Shown: piece after piece, positions 1 to 9,198 of the stretch
How positions within the stretch are numbered: position 1 is the stretch's first letter
Layout of the letters: each line of letters opens with the position of its first letter
Source: Roseicyclus sp.
Lineage (GTDB): Bacteria > Pseudomonadota > Alphaproteobacteria > Rhodobacterales > Rhodobacteraceae
DNA: 64,000 nt
Assembly: GCA_018401055.1 (NCBI GenBank)
Contig: JAGYLB010000087.1
Location: 62,001 to 126,000 of the forward strand
Direction: 5' to 3'
Translations under genes and position numbers: made by a program
Notes under the pieces: model-generated
Told to the model about the DNA's origin: nothing
The model's database searches: none
What the model saw: only the letters and a program-made list of their open reading frames with translations

Positions 1-911
1 CAGTTCTCGTCGACCTCGCCCGATCCCATGGCATCAAACGCGCCCTCCATCCCGACGGAGCCGATGTAGATATGCGCAATGATGATGGCCGACAGCACGG
101 CGGCGGTCAGGGCATGGATGGTCTGGTAGAACTGCCAATCCGCGAAACTCGCGACCTCGGCCGGGAAGAGCAGCATGACGCCGGTGAAAGAGAGCGCCGC
201 ACCGCCGATCACGACCGCCCAGAAGATGATCTTCTGACCGGCGTTGAACTTCTTGGCGGGCGGATGGACGCCCTTTTTCAAGAGCCCGCCGCCCTGCTTG
301 ATCCATTCCAGATCGACCTTGTTGGGCAGGTTATGGATCACCCACAGCACAAGGATCATGACCAGCGCGACCATGAAGGGCCAAGCCAGGAAGTTGTGCG
401 CGATCTTGCCCCAGGCGCTGAGGGTGCCGAAGGCGTTCTCGCCGACGAGCGGCAGGATGACCGTGCGCCCGATGATGATGTTCAGCCCTGTCAGCGCGAG
501 GATGATGAAGGTCGAGGCCAGCGTCCAATGGGCGAAGCGTTCGATCCCGTTGAAGCGCAGGATCTTGCGGCCCGACATCCCGCTGTCGATGCGGATCTTG
601 CCACGTACAAGGTAGAACAAGGTGAGCAAGGCCACCATGCCGATCACGGCCCAGATCGACAGCGTGTGCAGCGTATCACCCTGCAACGCGGCCCAGGCCC
701 GGTTTTCCGGTGCGATCAGCTGGCCCGCATGGGCATCAGGAATGCTAATGCGGCCCGTAACGTTGCCGCCTGTGCCGAGCGCATCGAAGAGCGCATCCTC
801 GGTCACCGATTCCGCAGTCGGGTTGACCTGGGCCATGGCCTGCGGCGCGAAGATGGCGAGCGACAGGGCAAGCCCCAGCACCACCATCAGACGGGAGATT
901 TTGTTTGCCAT
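1..911 (-). CDS. fdhC: Formate dehydrogenase gamma subunit (cytochrome b), C-terminus cut by window edge
   Basis: Membrane cytochrome b subunit that anchors formate dehydrogenase and passes electrons from the beta subunit to quinone. The reading frame is open from the ATG at 911 to the window edge. It starts with a cleavable signal (hydrophobic stretch ending in APQAMA), then a hydrophilic N-terminal domain, then several membrane helices. The motif RFAHWTLA carries a likely heme-ligand His at the start of a helix. It follows the beta subunit by 11 bp in the fdh operon. The far C-terminus is missing, so total length is unknown. Family assignment (FDH-3/FdoI type) is firm from sequence and context. 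Confidence 0.93.
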   Translation of the reverse strand, partial: MANKISRLMVVLGLALSLAIFAPQAMAQVNPTAESVTEDALFDALGTGGNVTGRISIPDAHAGQLIAPENRAWAALQGDTLHTLSIWAVIGMVALLTLFYLVRGKIRIDSGMSGRKILRFNGIERFAHWTLASTFIILALTGLNIIIGRTVILPLVGENAFGTLSAWGKIAHNFLAWPFMVALVMILVLWVIHNLPNKVDLEWIKQGGGLLKKGVHPPAKKFNAGQKIIFWAVVIGGAALSFTGVMLLFPAEVASFADWQFYQTIHALTAAVLSAIIIAHIYIGSVGMEGAFDAMGSGEVDEN

Positions 912-922
912 CGTCTTTCCCT

Positions 923-1519
923 TCAGACCGTCACGGTTTCGCCATAGGCCGTGCGCCAGCCCCAGGCCCCCGAGCCGTAGCCGCGCGTCACGACGCGTTC
1001 GCGGTAGATTTCCGCGATGATGTCGCGATCGCCTGCCAGCAGCGATTTGGTGGAGCACATTTCCGCACAGAGCGGCAGCTTGCCCTCGGCCAGACGGTTG
1101 GAGCCGTACTTGACGTACTCCGCCTGGCTCATGTCGGGCTCGGGACCGCCCGAACAATAGGTGCATTTGTCCATCTTGCCGCGGGTGCCGAAGTTGGCGG
1201 TCTGCGGATACTGGGGCGCACCGAAGGGGCAGGCATACGAGCAGTAGCCGCAGCCGATGCAGGTGTCCTTGTTGTGCAGGACCACGGCGTCGTCGGTGGT
1301 GTAGAAGCAGCTGACCGGGCAGACCGCGGCGCAGGGCGCATCGGTGCAATGCATGCAGGCCATCGAGACCGACCGTTCGCCCGGAAGGCCGTCGCTGATC
1401 GTGACGACCCGGCGGCGGTTGATGCCCCAGGGAACTTCGTGCTCGTTCTTGCAGGCGGTGACGCAGGCGTTGCATTCGATGCAGCGGTCGGCGTCACACA
1501 GAAACGTCATGCGTGGCAT
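923..1519 (-). CDS. fdh3B: Formate dehydrogenase iron-sulfur (beta) subunit
   Basis: A 198-residue ferredoxin-type electron relay between the catalytic alpha and the cytochrome gamma subunit. Four Cys groups are visible: C13-x2-C16-x2-C19-x3-C23, then CMHC...CAAVCP, then CIGCGYCSYACP, and a last group CTYC...CAEMC. This is sixteen cysteines for four 4Fe-4S clusters, the normal complement. There is no signal peptide, as expected if it is carried to the periplasm with the Tat-bearing alpha subunit. It lies 15 bp after the alpha gene. The frame is intact. Confidence 0.95.
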   Translation of the reverse strand: MPRMTFLCDADRCIECNACVTACKNEHEVPWGINRRRVVTISDGLPGERSVSMACMHCTDAPCAAVCPVSCFYTTDDAVVLHNKDTCIGCGYCSYACPFGAPQYPQTANFGTRGKMDKCTYCSGGPEPDMSQAEYVKYGSNRLAEGKLPLCAEMCSTKSLLAGDRDIIAEIYRERVVTRGYGSGAWGWRTAYGETVTV

Positions 1520-1534
1520 TTGTGATGTGCTCCT

Positions 1535-4512
1535 TTAGGCCGCGGCGATCTGGCAAAGCGTGACCTTGCCTTCATGCATGCCGGTTACGGGGTCGTAGCC
1601 ATAGGTGGTGATGACGTTGACCGATTCGCCCAGGACGATCGGATCCGTGCCCTCTGGGTAGTTGCCCCGCTGGTCCACGCCCTGGAACCAGCCCGCGAAG
1701 TGGAAGGGCATGAAGGCCACGCCGGCACCGACACGTTCGGTCACAAGCGCTTTCATGCGCGCCCGCGATCCGCCCTCGGGACCGGTCACCCAGACCCAAC
1801 CGCCATCGACGATCCCGCGCGACGATGCGTCGGCCGGGTTGATTTCGACGAACATGTCTTGCTGCAATTCGGCAAGCCACGGGTTCGACCGGGTTTCCTC
1901 GCCGCCGCCCTCGTATTCGACCAGACGGCCCGAGGTCAGGATGATCGGGAACTGATCGGCGATGCCGTTCGTGACGTTGGCGGTCTGCAGCGTCAGGCCC
2001 GATGTTCGGCATCCGCTGCTGGCGGCCGTCCTCGCGGGTGGGATATTGCGCCACCAGATCGGGCCGCGAGGTGTAATAGCGGCTCGCGGTGGACCGGGAT
2101 CGGGTCGGGCAGGTTCCACGCCACCGCGCGGGCCTTGCCGTTGCCGAAGGGCACGCAGCCGTGCATCAGCGCAACGCGCTGGACGCCGCCCGACGGGTCC
2201 AGCGACCAGGACACCGCCATCGCCTCTGGGTTCGTCGCCGCCGATGCAGCTGGATCATTGGCCAGTTCCGCCAGCGTCAGGTCGCTATCCCAGCCAAGCT
2301 CTTGCAGCACGCCATAGGTGAACTGCGGATAGCCATCCTCGATCTCGGAGCCCACGGGCCAGCTGCCTTCGGCCAGCAGCGTCTCGCCGTCGCGGTCCAG
2401 ACCGAAGCGCGGACGGAAGGCGCCGCCGCCCTCCATCGGGTGCAGCGACGGGTTGTAGAGGATATGGGTGCCCGGATGGCGCAGTTCCGGCGTACCCCAG
2501 CAGGGCCAGGGCAGGCCGTAATAATCGCCGCGGATTTCCTCGGGCGCGTCGGGAAGCGCGCGCAGCGTGATCAGGTCGAAGTGTGCCTGATTGGCCATAT
2601 GCGCCTTGAGCCGTTCGGGGCTCTGGCCGGTGTAGCCGGTCGACCAGCCACCGCGGTTGATCTCGCGCAGGATGGATTCCGGCGTCGGCTCCATGGCCGA
2701 ACTTGCCATCCACCATCTCGTAGTTCTTGAACATCTCCTCGGCGAACTGAGCCGCTGCAGCCAGCGCATACATCACGGCGTAATCGGTATCGCTTTCGAA
2801 GATCGGCTCGACGACCTTTTCGCCCCATTGCACCGACCGGTTCGAGGCCGTGCGCGAGCCGAGCATTCGAACTGCGTGCAGATCGGCAGCAGATAGGTGT
2901 TGTCGGTCCGCGAATGCAGCGCGCGCGAAGGTGGTCGGATGCGGGTCGGCCACCACCAGCAGGTCCAGCGCGTCCATGCCGCGCTGCGCGTCCTGCATCC
3001 GGGGCACGGTGTTGCCGCCATGCCCGAAGACCATCATCGCCTTGAGGTTGTCGCGCTGGTCGACCTCCTCGGCATCCAGAAGCGCCGCATCGAACCAGCG
3101 GGTCGAGGTGATGCCGGGCGACGTCCATGTTCTGCTTCGGCGGTGCGCGCGTCGCGCCCGCCCTTGGCCGGCGACATCATCGAAGCGCGAGACGAAGTAG
3201 TCGTAGGGCACATCCCAGACCCGCGACCAGTGGCGCCACGCGCCCGGCGCAAGCCCGTAGTAGCAAGGCAGGTTGGCCACATCGAGGCCGAAATCAGTTG
3301 CGCCCTGCACGTTGCAATGGCCGCGGAAGATGTTCGCGCCATTGCCTTCGCCGCCGACGTTGCCGGTGGCGAGCAGAAGGTTGTTATACATCCGCACGTT
3401 GGCGGTGCCGACGGTGTGCTGCGTGCCGCCCATGCACCAGATGAAGGTCGAGGGGCGTTCATTGGCGAACTTGTCGGCCGCGCGGCGCAGCGTGTCGCCG
3501 TCGATGCCCGAGATACCCTCGACCACCTCGGGGGATAGGCCCGCGTCTCTTCGCGGATCTGGTCCATGCCCCAGACACGCTGGTCGATGAACTCCTGATC
3601 TTCCCAGCCATTCTCGAAGATGTGCCAGAGCATCCCGTAGATCACCGCGATGTCGGTGCCGGGGCGGAAGCGGACATATTCGGTCGCATGAGCTGCGGTC
3701 CGGGTGAAGCGCGGGTCGAACACGATCACGTTCGCGCGCTGCGTTTCCTTGCCCTCGAGGATGTGCTGCAGCGACACCGGATGCGCCTCGGCCGCATTCG
3801 AGCCCATGAAGATCACGGTCTTGGAATTGCGGATGTCGTTGTAGCTGTTGGTCATGGCGCCGTAGCCCCAGGTGTTCGCAACGCCCGCCACGGTGGTCGA
3901 GTGGCAGATGCGCGCCTGGTGGTCGACGTTGTTGGTGCCCCAGAAGGCCGCGAACTTGCGGAACAGATAGGCGCCTTCGTTCGAGAACTTGGCCGATCCC
4001 AGCAGATAGACGGAATCGGCACCCGAACGGCCGCGGATCTCGGTCATCTTGTCGGAGATCTCGGTTAGGGCCTGATCCCAGCTGATACGCTCCCAGTTGC
4101 CGCCGACCTTTTTCATCGGATATTTGATGCGGCGGTCGCCATGCACCAACTCGCGCACCGATGCGCCCTTGGCGCAATGCGTGCCACGGTTGATAGGGCT
4201 GCCATAGGCAGGTTCTTGACCGACCCAGACGCCGTTCTGGACCTCGGCCTTCACCGTGCAACCGACCGAGCAGTGGGTGCAGATGTTGGTGCGGATCTCG
4301 ATCGGCTGGGACATGTCGGTGAAGCCCTCGGCGGCCTCCACCCGGCGGGTCATGCCCGCGCCCAGTGTTCCCAGAGCGGCAAGGCCGCCGACCGTCAGGC
4401 CCGAGGCGCGCAGAAAGCTGCGGCGATCGAGCGGGCGGGCCGATACGGCGGCCGCCATCTGTGACAGACGCCCGGTCGAGGCGGTGTCACCATTCCTGCG
4501 CTTTACGAGCAT
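1535..4512 (-). CDS. fdhA: Formate dehydrogenase catalytic alpha subunit, Cys type, Tat-exported (several frame breaks)
   Basis: Molybdopterin (bis-MGD) subunit oxidising formate to CO2; about 990 residues over the full span. The N-terminus has a twin-arginine signal LDRRSFLRASG (residues 28-38). A 4Fe-4S site follows (C78-x2-C81-x3-C85, C113). The active-site motif RICHSTT puts a cysteine (about residue 203) where many formate dehydrogenases have selenocysteine. The frame breaks near 3540, 3130, 2860, 2700 and 2010, but the protein similarity continues across each break, so these are probably sequence errors. The ATG overlaps the stop of the small Tat gene upstream (TGATG). The nearby tungstate transporter makes a tungsten cofactor possible; the sequence alone cannot tell Mo from W. 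Confidence 0.92.
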
Positions 4513-4726
4513 CAGTTGGTCCCCCGGGGATAGTAGCGGTTGGTCCGGTAATAGGTTTCGACATGTTCGGTCGCCTGATAGCGGGCGCGCGTCCGCTCAT
4601 CGCCGGTTTGTTGCGCGAAGGCAGGCCGCGCCGCCCCGTGCCAACCGCCACGGCAGCCGTGGCGCCAACGGCAGTGGTCCCCAGAAAGGCCCGGCGGCTG
4701 ATCGGTGTGGGTTTTTCCCTGGTCAT
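4512..4726 (-). CDS. Small twin-arginine protein of formate dehydrogenase loci
   Basis: About 71 residues. It starts MTREKPTPISRRAFLG, a twin-arginine signal, then an Ala-rich hydrophobic core, an FAQQ-like cleavage region, and a short mature part ending YYRTNRYYPRGTN. Proteins of this size and layout sit directly before formate dehydrogenase alpha genes in many proteobacteria (formate dehydrogenase region Tat target family); their function is unknown. One frame break lies near 4640. The stop overlaps the alpha-subunit ATG, so translation is coupled. Confidence 0.8.
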
Positions 4727-4815
4727 GTCGTTCCCCTTTTACTGCATCGGATCCGGGCCTTGCCGTTTCCGAATGTCTTCCTGTCCGCATGCTGGGTCCC
4801 GTCTTGGGCCCCGTC

Positions 4816-5421
4816 TCAGGCGGCGAGCGAAAAGGCTCGCGCCTCGATGTCGACGAGCAATCGACCGACTTCGGCGACTGCCCGGTAGAAGGACGCACTG
4901 GGCGAAATCGCCAGATCGTCGAAAAACTGCGCCGCCCAAGGCGCGATATGACGCGCGAAAAAGTCTGCCTGAACCTGCGCGTCGGCGGCGACAGCGCCGC
5001 TTGCCAGATCTGCCATGACCTCGAACAGAAGTGCGATGTGATCTTCGGGTTCAAACCGCCCTTCTGCCCGCGCAATCCCGAGCCGCGCGAGATCACCCCG
5101 CACTTCGGCCAGTGGACGCTCGTTCAGGAAACCGGTCTGGTAGAAGCTGGCATAGGGCAGCAACTCTCCGCGTCCGACACCGATGAAGAGATCGAAGAAT
5201 TCACGCTCGACCGTGGCAGCGCGCGCCGCGCGGGCCGTTTCGGCCAGCGCTGTAATCGCCTGCCCCAAGGGGGACCGGTCGCCTGTCAGGGACGCCGTGC
5301 CATCAAGGAGATCTTGAGAGGGGGCCGAAGACAACAGAGTAGCCACAAAGCGATACATCTCGCCTCGCGCCGCATCGTCAACGTCACTCGCGCGCCGGTC
5401 GCCCGGCTTGCTGGCTTTCAT
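4816..5421 (-). CDS. TorD/DmsD-family molybdoenzyme chaperone
   Basis: A 201-residue cytosolic chaperone expected to bind the Tat signal of the formate dehydrogenase alpha subunit and hold it for cofactor loading before export. The sequence is helix-rich and has the family core EFFDLFIGVGRGELLPYAS followed by the LNERPLAEVRGDL region and the EPEDHI motif. It is the first gene of the fdh transcription unit, 89 bp before the small Tat gene. The frame is intact. Naming it to a particular TorD subfamily is not possible by eye. Confidence 0.88.
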   Translation of the reverse strand: MKASKPGDRRASDVDDAARGEMYRFVATLLSSAPSQDLLDGTASLTGDRSPLGQAITALAETARAARAATVEREFFDLFIGVGRGELLPYASFYQTGFLNERPLAEVRGDLARLGIARAEGRFEPEDHIALLFEVMADLASGAVAADAQVQADFFARHIAPWAAQFFDDLAISPSASFYRAVAEVGRLLVDIEARAFSLAA

Positions 5422-5604
5422 GAGTCCTGTTCTCTCCCCTCACGCGCCCAATGTACACGGCCGCGTGCCTGATTGCATGGGAGCGCCAGAGGAGCCCTCA
5501 GGTCAAGCAGAATTTGTCAATTACATACAATTTCTTCAAGGGATCGGGGCTGCCCTTGACCCGGAAAAATGTCAAAAAATCATTTTTTTAAATAGCCTAG
5601 CGAC
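5422..5604. promoter_or_regulatory. Likely promoter region of the torD-fdh operon
   Basis: An AT-rich gap in otherwise GC-rich DNA between the accessory operon and the TorD-like gene. On the minus strand it has several TTGAC(A) -35-like hexamers, at complement 5571-5575, 5516-5520 and 5502-5506. An inverted repeat TTGAC-N9-GTCAA lies at 5556-5575. No clear -10 hexamer stands out, so the exact start is not called. Confidence 0.4.
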
Positions 5605-6284
5605 TTACCCCGGCAGGGCTGAGCCGTGGCGCCTGCGCGGGATGGGTTCAAGCTCCGCCTCTGGCTCTTCCCGGGCTTGGGCGACCGTCGCAGGGTGCCC
5701 TCCCTCGACAAAATCTTCTACAAGATCGGGCGGGGTTTCCAGCGTGTCCTCCGCCGCGTCAGGAGTGGCACGCTCGGAGAGGCCGGACGGCGCATCGCCC
5801 CCCTCGCCCGCCGCTTCTGCGGGCCTTGACTGCGGGCGCGGCGCCAGAAGGGATTTCAGCATTTCGGCCGCGCGCTCAGCCGTGGGCGCCACCCGTCCCC
5901 CGGCACACCGCCGGGCGTATTCCAGTCCCAAGCATAATCGACGGCTGGATCTTTGTAGTCGCGAATACCTGGCGTCAGCATCCACATCCGGCGCATCGCG
6001 GCATTGCGCAAATCGCGGGGCACGCCCGCGCGCAGGAAGGCGCGGATGTCGCTGCCCGGTACCAGATCCTCGATCCGGGGAAGCGCCGCCAATTCCTCCT
6101 CGCTCAACATCGGGTGCGCGGCATCGGGCCTCTGCGGGGTCACGGCGGCAAGGTCGGCCTCAGCCTCGCCCGGGGTTTCGGGCGCTGGTTCCGGCTCTGG
6201 CTCAAGCTCCGGCACCGATCGGGCCGCGGTTCGCTTGACCCGCGACCAGCGGCCGAGAAATCCTTCGGGATCGTCGCCGGTCAT
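5605..6284 (-). CDS. DUF3306 family protein of formate dehydrogenase clusters (frame break near 5885)
   Basis: Cytosolic protein of unknown biochemical role. The ATG at 6284 gives MTGDDPEGFLGRWSRVKR, the usual DUF3306 N-terminus. An acidic Pro/Glu-rich linker follows, then the conserved core LPRIEDLVPGSDIRAFLRAG...LRNAAMRRMW and a Glu-rich low-complexity tail. The frame changes near 5885 and continues to the stop at 5605. It overlaps or abuts the DUF3305 gene upstream. Family members occur with formate dehydrogenase genes, so a maturation role is inferred from context only. Confidence 0.8.
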
Positions 6285-6819
6285 GGATCGGATCTCCGGC
6301 CCTTGAGGTTTTCCACTTGTCCTCATGCTGCAAAATGCGCGGCGCGCGCGCGCCCATCGCGTTGGGATCGACCGGCTGGCGCTTGCGTTTCTTGAACGGC
6401 ATGTCGACGAAATGCCGCTCGGAAAAGGCCGCGACCGCACGCGCGACCGCATCGGGCATCGGAACGGCATCCACGATCAGCTCGGGGTCCGAGGCCAGAC
6501 CCTCCCCCTCGTAAGGGTCGACGGTGACGGCCAGCACCTCGGCGCGGGCGGGATCGGGCCCGCGCAAAGCCACCCACACCGAGGGGCGCTGCGACATCAG
6601 ATTGTCGCGGTGGTGGCTGGCGTCGCCCGACCACAAAACCATGTCGCGCCCGCCCAGATACCAGGTTTCCACGCCGTCCTCGCGGCTCAGGCAGGTGCCG
6701 GGTGGCGTCGCGGGCTCGGTGGGCAACACCATCAGGGGGCGCAACTCTCCGGTGCTCCAGCGGGTGACGGGCGGGCGCCGCTGCACCACCACACCGATGC
6801 GGATGATCTCCCTTGGCAT
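6285..6819 (-). CDS. DUF3305 family protein
   Basis: Begins MPREIIRIGVVVQRRP and contains the conserved segments TRWSTGELRPLMVLP and SQRPSVWVALR...VTVDPYEGE, characteristic of DUF3305. A basic C-terminal stretch FKKRKRQPVDP follows. The open frame runs on to 6202 inside DUF3306; the natural end is probably close to 6290 with a frame break in the A-rich run near 6312, so the 3' coordinate is approximate. It lies 15 bp after DUF6352 with a strong GGGGGGA ribosome site. Function unknown; conserved neighbour of formate dehydrogenase genes. Confidence 0.78.
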
Positions 6820-6834
6820 GTCGTCGTCCCCCCT

Positions 6835-7822
6835 TCAGTGCAACTCCGGCTCCGCCAGCGGCAGGCCCGTCAACAGGTTTTGCGGCTTCATCCGGACCGC
6901 CCCGTCCGACCCCAGACCAAGGAGCAGCCAGACCGGCTGCCCCGCCAGATCGGCCCGCACGGCGGACGGGTCGGCGAAATCGAGCCGGAACACCCCGATC
7001 AGACTAGCCGGAAGCGGCCTGCCCCGCCACAGCGCATCGCCGATGGCCGTGCCATGCGGGTCGAGCCCAACATACCAGCGCAGGTCAACATCTTCTACAA
7101 GAGTATGCGGCGTGACGCTGACGGCAATTCCGGTCATATGCCCGATGAAGGCTGCAAGCGCCGTTGCCATGCCGCGCCGCGCCTCGGGATCGCCGCCGAA
7201 ATTGTAGATCATCGTATGGGCGTCAGAGCGCGACCAATAGGTCCATTCATTGCCGCCGCCCAGCACATCAAGGCTGTCGATCCCGCCCGAGAACATCGCC
7301 AAAAGGGGCGAGGCATGCATGTCGGCCTCGAACAGCGCGACCAGTTCCTCGTCGGCCATCAACACCACGCCGTCCTTCACATGGGCACGCTGAGGCCGGA
7401 ACAGGCATTCGGCCGCGCGCAACACCTGCGGGTCGTCGCAGCCATCCAGCGCATTGCGCAAGATCAGCTGCACCAGATGCGACAAGAACACGACCGGCAG
7501 CCGCAGCCCTCGCGCATGATCGCGGCATAGCCTTCCTCGATCGTGCCGAACGCACCAGCCGGTCGCGGAGCGTCAGGAAGAACTGCCAGTTCTCGCGCGC
7601 GGCGGGGTCTTGCATCGCGGCCAGTTCCAGCTGCGGCACGGGCCCGCGCGGACCGGCCAGAAGACGCGCATGGATGGCGCGCTCGGTCGCGCAAGCCTCA
7701 GGCGGGGGCACGATCTCGGGCCGCGCCAGCCAGGCCAGCAGCAATTCGTCGGTGACCAGCATCCGGCCCGCGCGGTCCAGCCGCGCCAGATGATGGCCCG
7801 AGGCGACCCAGAATTCCGGCAT
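6835..7822 (-). CDS. DUF6352 family protein (frame breaks near 7545 and 7500)
   Basis: About 328 residues. The N-terminal part MPEFWVASGHHLARLD...LVTDELLLAWLARPE and the C-terminal part with AAECLFRPQRA, SGGIDSLDVL and DLRWYVGLDPHG match DUF6352. This family is found in formate dehydrogenase accessory clusters and has no known activity. The frame shifts twice around the segment GTIEEGYAAIMREGCG. The ATG overlaps the stop of the preceding DUF6505 gene (TGATG), showing translational coupling. Confidence 0.78.
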
Positions 7823-8374
7823 CAGTCCTGCCCCCGCAGTTGAAACAGATCGACATGGTCTTCGGTCTCTTCCTCGAAGAACTGAAAGGCCCGGTCATGG
7901 CCCGCCAGATGCGTCGCGGAAAACGCCGTCTCGTCGCGCGGCCGCAAGGTGCGGAACTGCTCGCGGATCGCGCCATCCTCGGCATGTTTGCGGTGGAGCG
8001 CGATCAGCGTCCCGATGGCGTGATCGGCGCACAGGCTTTCGGCCAGCGCAACCTCCTGCTCGGCGGCGGGCCGCGCGATGTCGAGGCTCGGCGCGCCCAA
8101 ATGCGCCACAAGTTGGCCCGCCAGCACCTCGACCATGGCGGCGCGCTCGTCTGGCCGCGCCTCTTGCACCGTCACAAGGGTCGAATGGCCGAAACTGTCC
8201 ACCCCTAGAAAGCCCGAGCGAAAGGCGATGGCCTGCTTGCGGCTCAGGCTCTCGGGCGGCTGTCCCCAGAACAAGAAGGTGCCCGGCACCGCCCATTCGC
8301 CCGGTTCGGCGGCAGTCGCGAAAACGTGGCGGTCCGACGGATCAAAGCCGGATCGTGCGCGGCAGCCGTGTCAC
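7822..8374 (-). CDS. DUF6505 family protein, GTG start (frame break near 8346)
   Basis: The open part starts internally at 8289, but reading upstream across one frame break gives MTRLPRTIRF-DPSDRHVFATAAEPGEWAV from a GTG at 8374. That GTG overlaps the TGA of the biotin/lipoate-ligase-like gene (GTGA). The core QAIAFRSGFLGVDSFGHST and the terminal region IREQFRTLRPRDE are typical of DUF6505. Short (about 184 residues), soluble and of unknown function; co-transcribed with the other formate dehydrogenase accessory genes. Confidence 0.75.
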
Positions 8375-9107
8375 AGCTTTGGCCCCGTCTCGTCGCGCCA
8401 TGTCGATGCCGCCAGCGCCTCACGCAGCGGGGCCATGCGGCGGCCCCGCCCGAGGGCGTGATCTCGAGCATCCGGTCGCCCTCGATCCGGCGCACGCCGC
8501 GCAACAGCGGCAGGTCGACCCGCATAAGGTAGCGGTTTGACACGGCGGCGAACCCGTCATGCGCCCAGCGGTCGAAATAGAGCATCATGTAAGACGCGAA
8601 AGTCGACACGATTTCTTCGGCCGGATCAAAGCCTTCCTCGGCCAATGATGTGGTGTCGGGATAGGCGCCGGGTTCCTCGATCTGGTGGCGGTCGGCGATC
8701 AGCTCGGCGGCGAAGACCATCCAGTCGGGTACCGCATCATCGGCGGTCCCGGGCGCGATGGCAAAACGCCCCCCTCCGATACGGGCACCGTCGAAAATGA
8801 CCTGATCGGGCCAGACCAGCCGCACGGGACGGTCGGGCGGGCAATGCGCCGCCAGCGCATCCCCCAGCGCCGTCATCCCCAGCAAAAAGGCCAGTTGCGC
8901 CTCGGCCAGCGGTTGTTCGGGTTCCAGCACCACCGCAAAGGCCAGCAGACCCGCCGATTGGTGCAAGACCAAGGTTCCCGCACCTTCGGTCGGGGCCAGC
9001 TCGATTGCGGCGGCCAGAACGTCGCGCTGCCCGGTGCGATGCAGCGTGAAGGCGGGCGGTAAAAATATTGCGGGGGCGGCCAGATTTTCCGCCAGATCGT
9101 TTGACAT
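8371..9107 (-). CDS. Biotin/lipoate--protein ligase-like protein (frame break near 8440)
   Basis: Starts MSNDLAENLAAPAIFLPP and contains the family landmarks AAIELAPTEGAGTLVLHQ, PDRPVRLVWPDQVIFDGARIGG and the segment IEEPGAYPDTTSLAEEGFDPAEEI. Similar proteins are annotated as biotin/lipoate-protein ligase family. After the break near 8440 the tail reads LREALAASTWRDETGPKL and stops at the GTGA overlap with DUF6505. It heads the accessory operon. Whether it ligates any cofactor is unknown; it may instead bind a cofactor intermediate for formate dehydrogenase. Confidence 0.72.
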
Positions 9108-9198
9108 CTTGTATCCCTCCCGAGACCGCTACCCATCCCTCACGGATCGGACTACACAAGCACGCAGATAGTCCAGCCGAAAGCCCGACGAAAGCCCC
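9108..9198. promoter_or_regulatory. Divergent promoter region, accessory operon / polyferredoxin
   Basis: A 91-bp gap between two divergently read genes, the only place from which both the minus-strand accessory operon and the plus-strand iron-sulfur gene could be started. I see no clear hexamers or inverted repeat in it. Confidence 0.4.

Noticed and set aside
4501..4512. Selenocysteine formate dehydrogenase
   Set aside because: The active-site position (RICHSTT) is encoded by a Cys codon, not TGA, and no SECIS-like context is needed.
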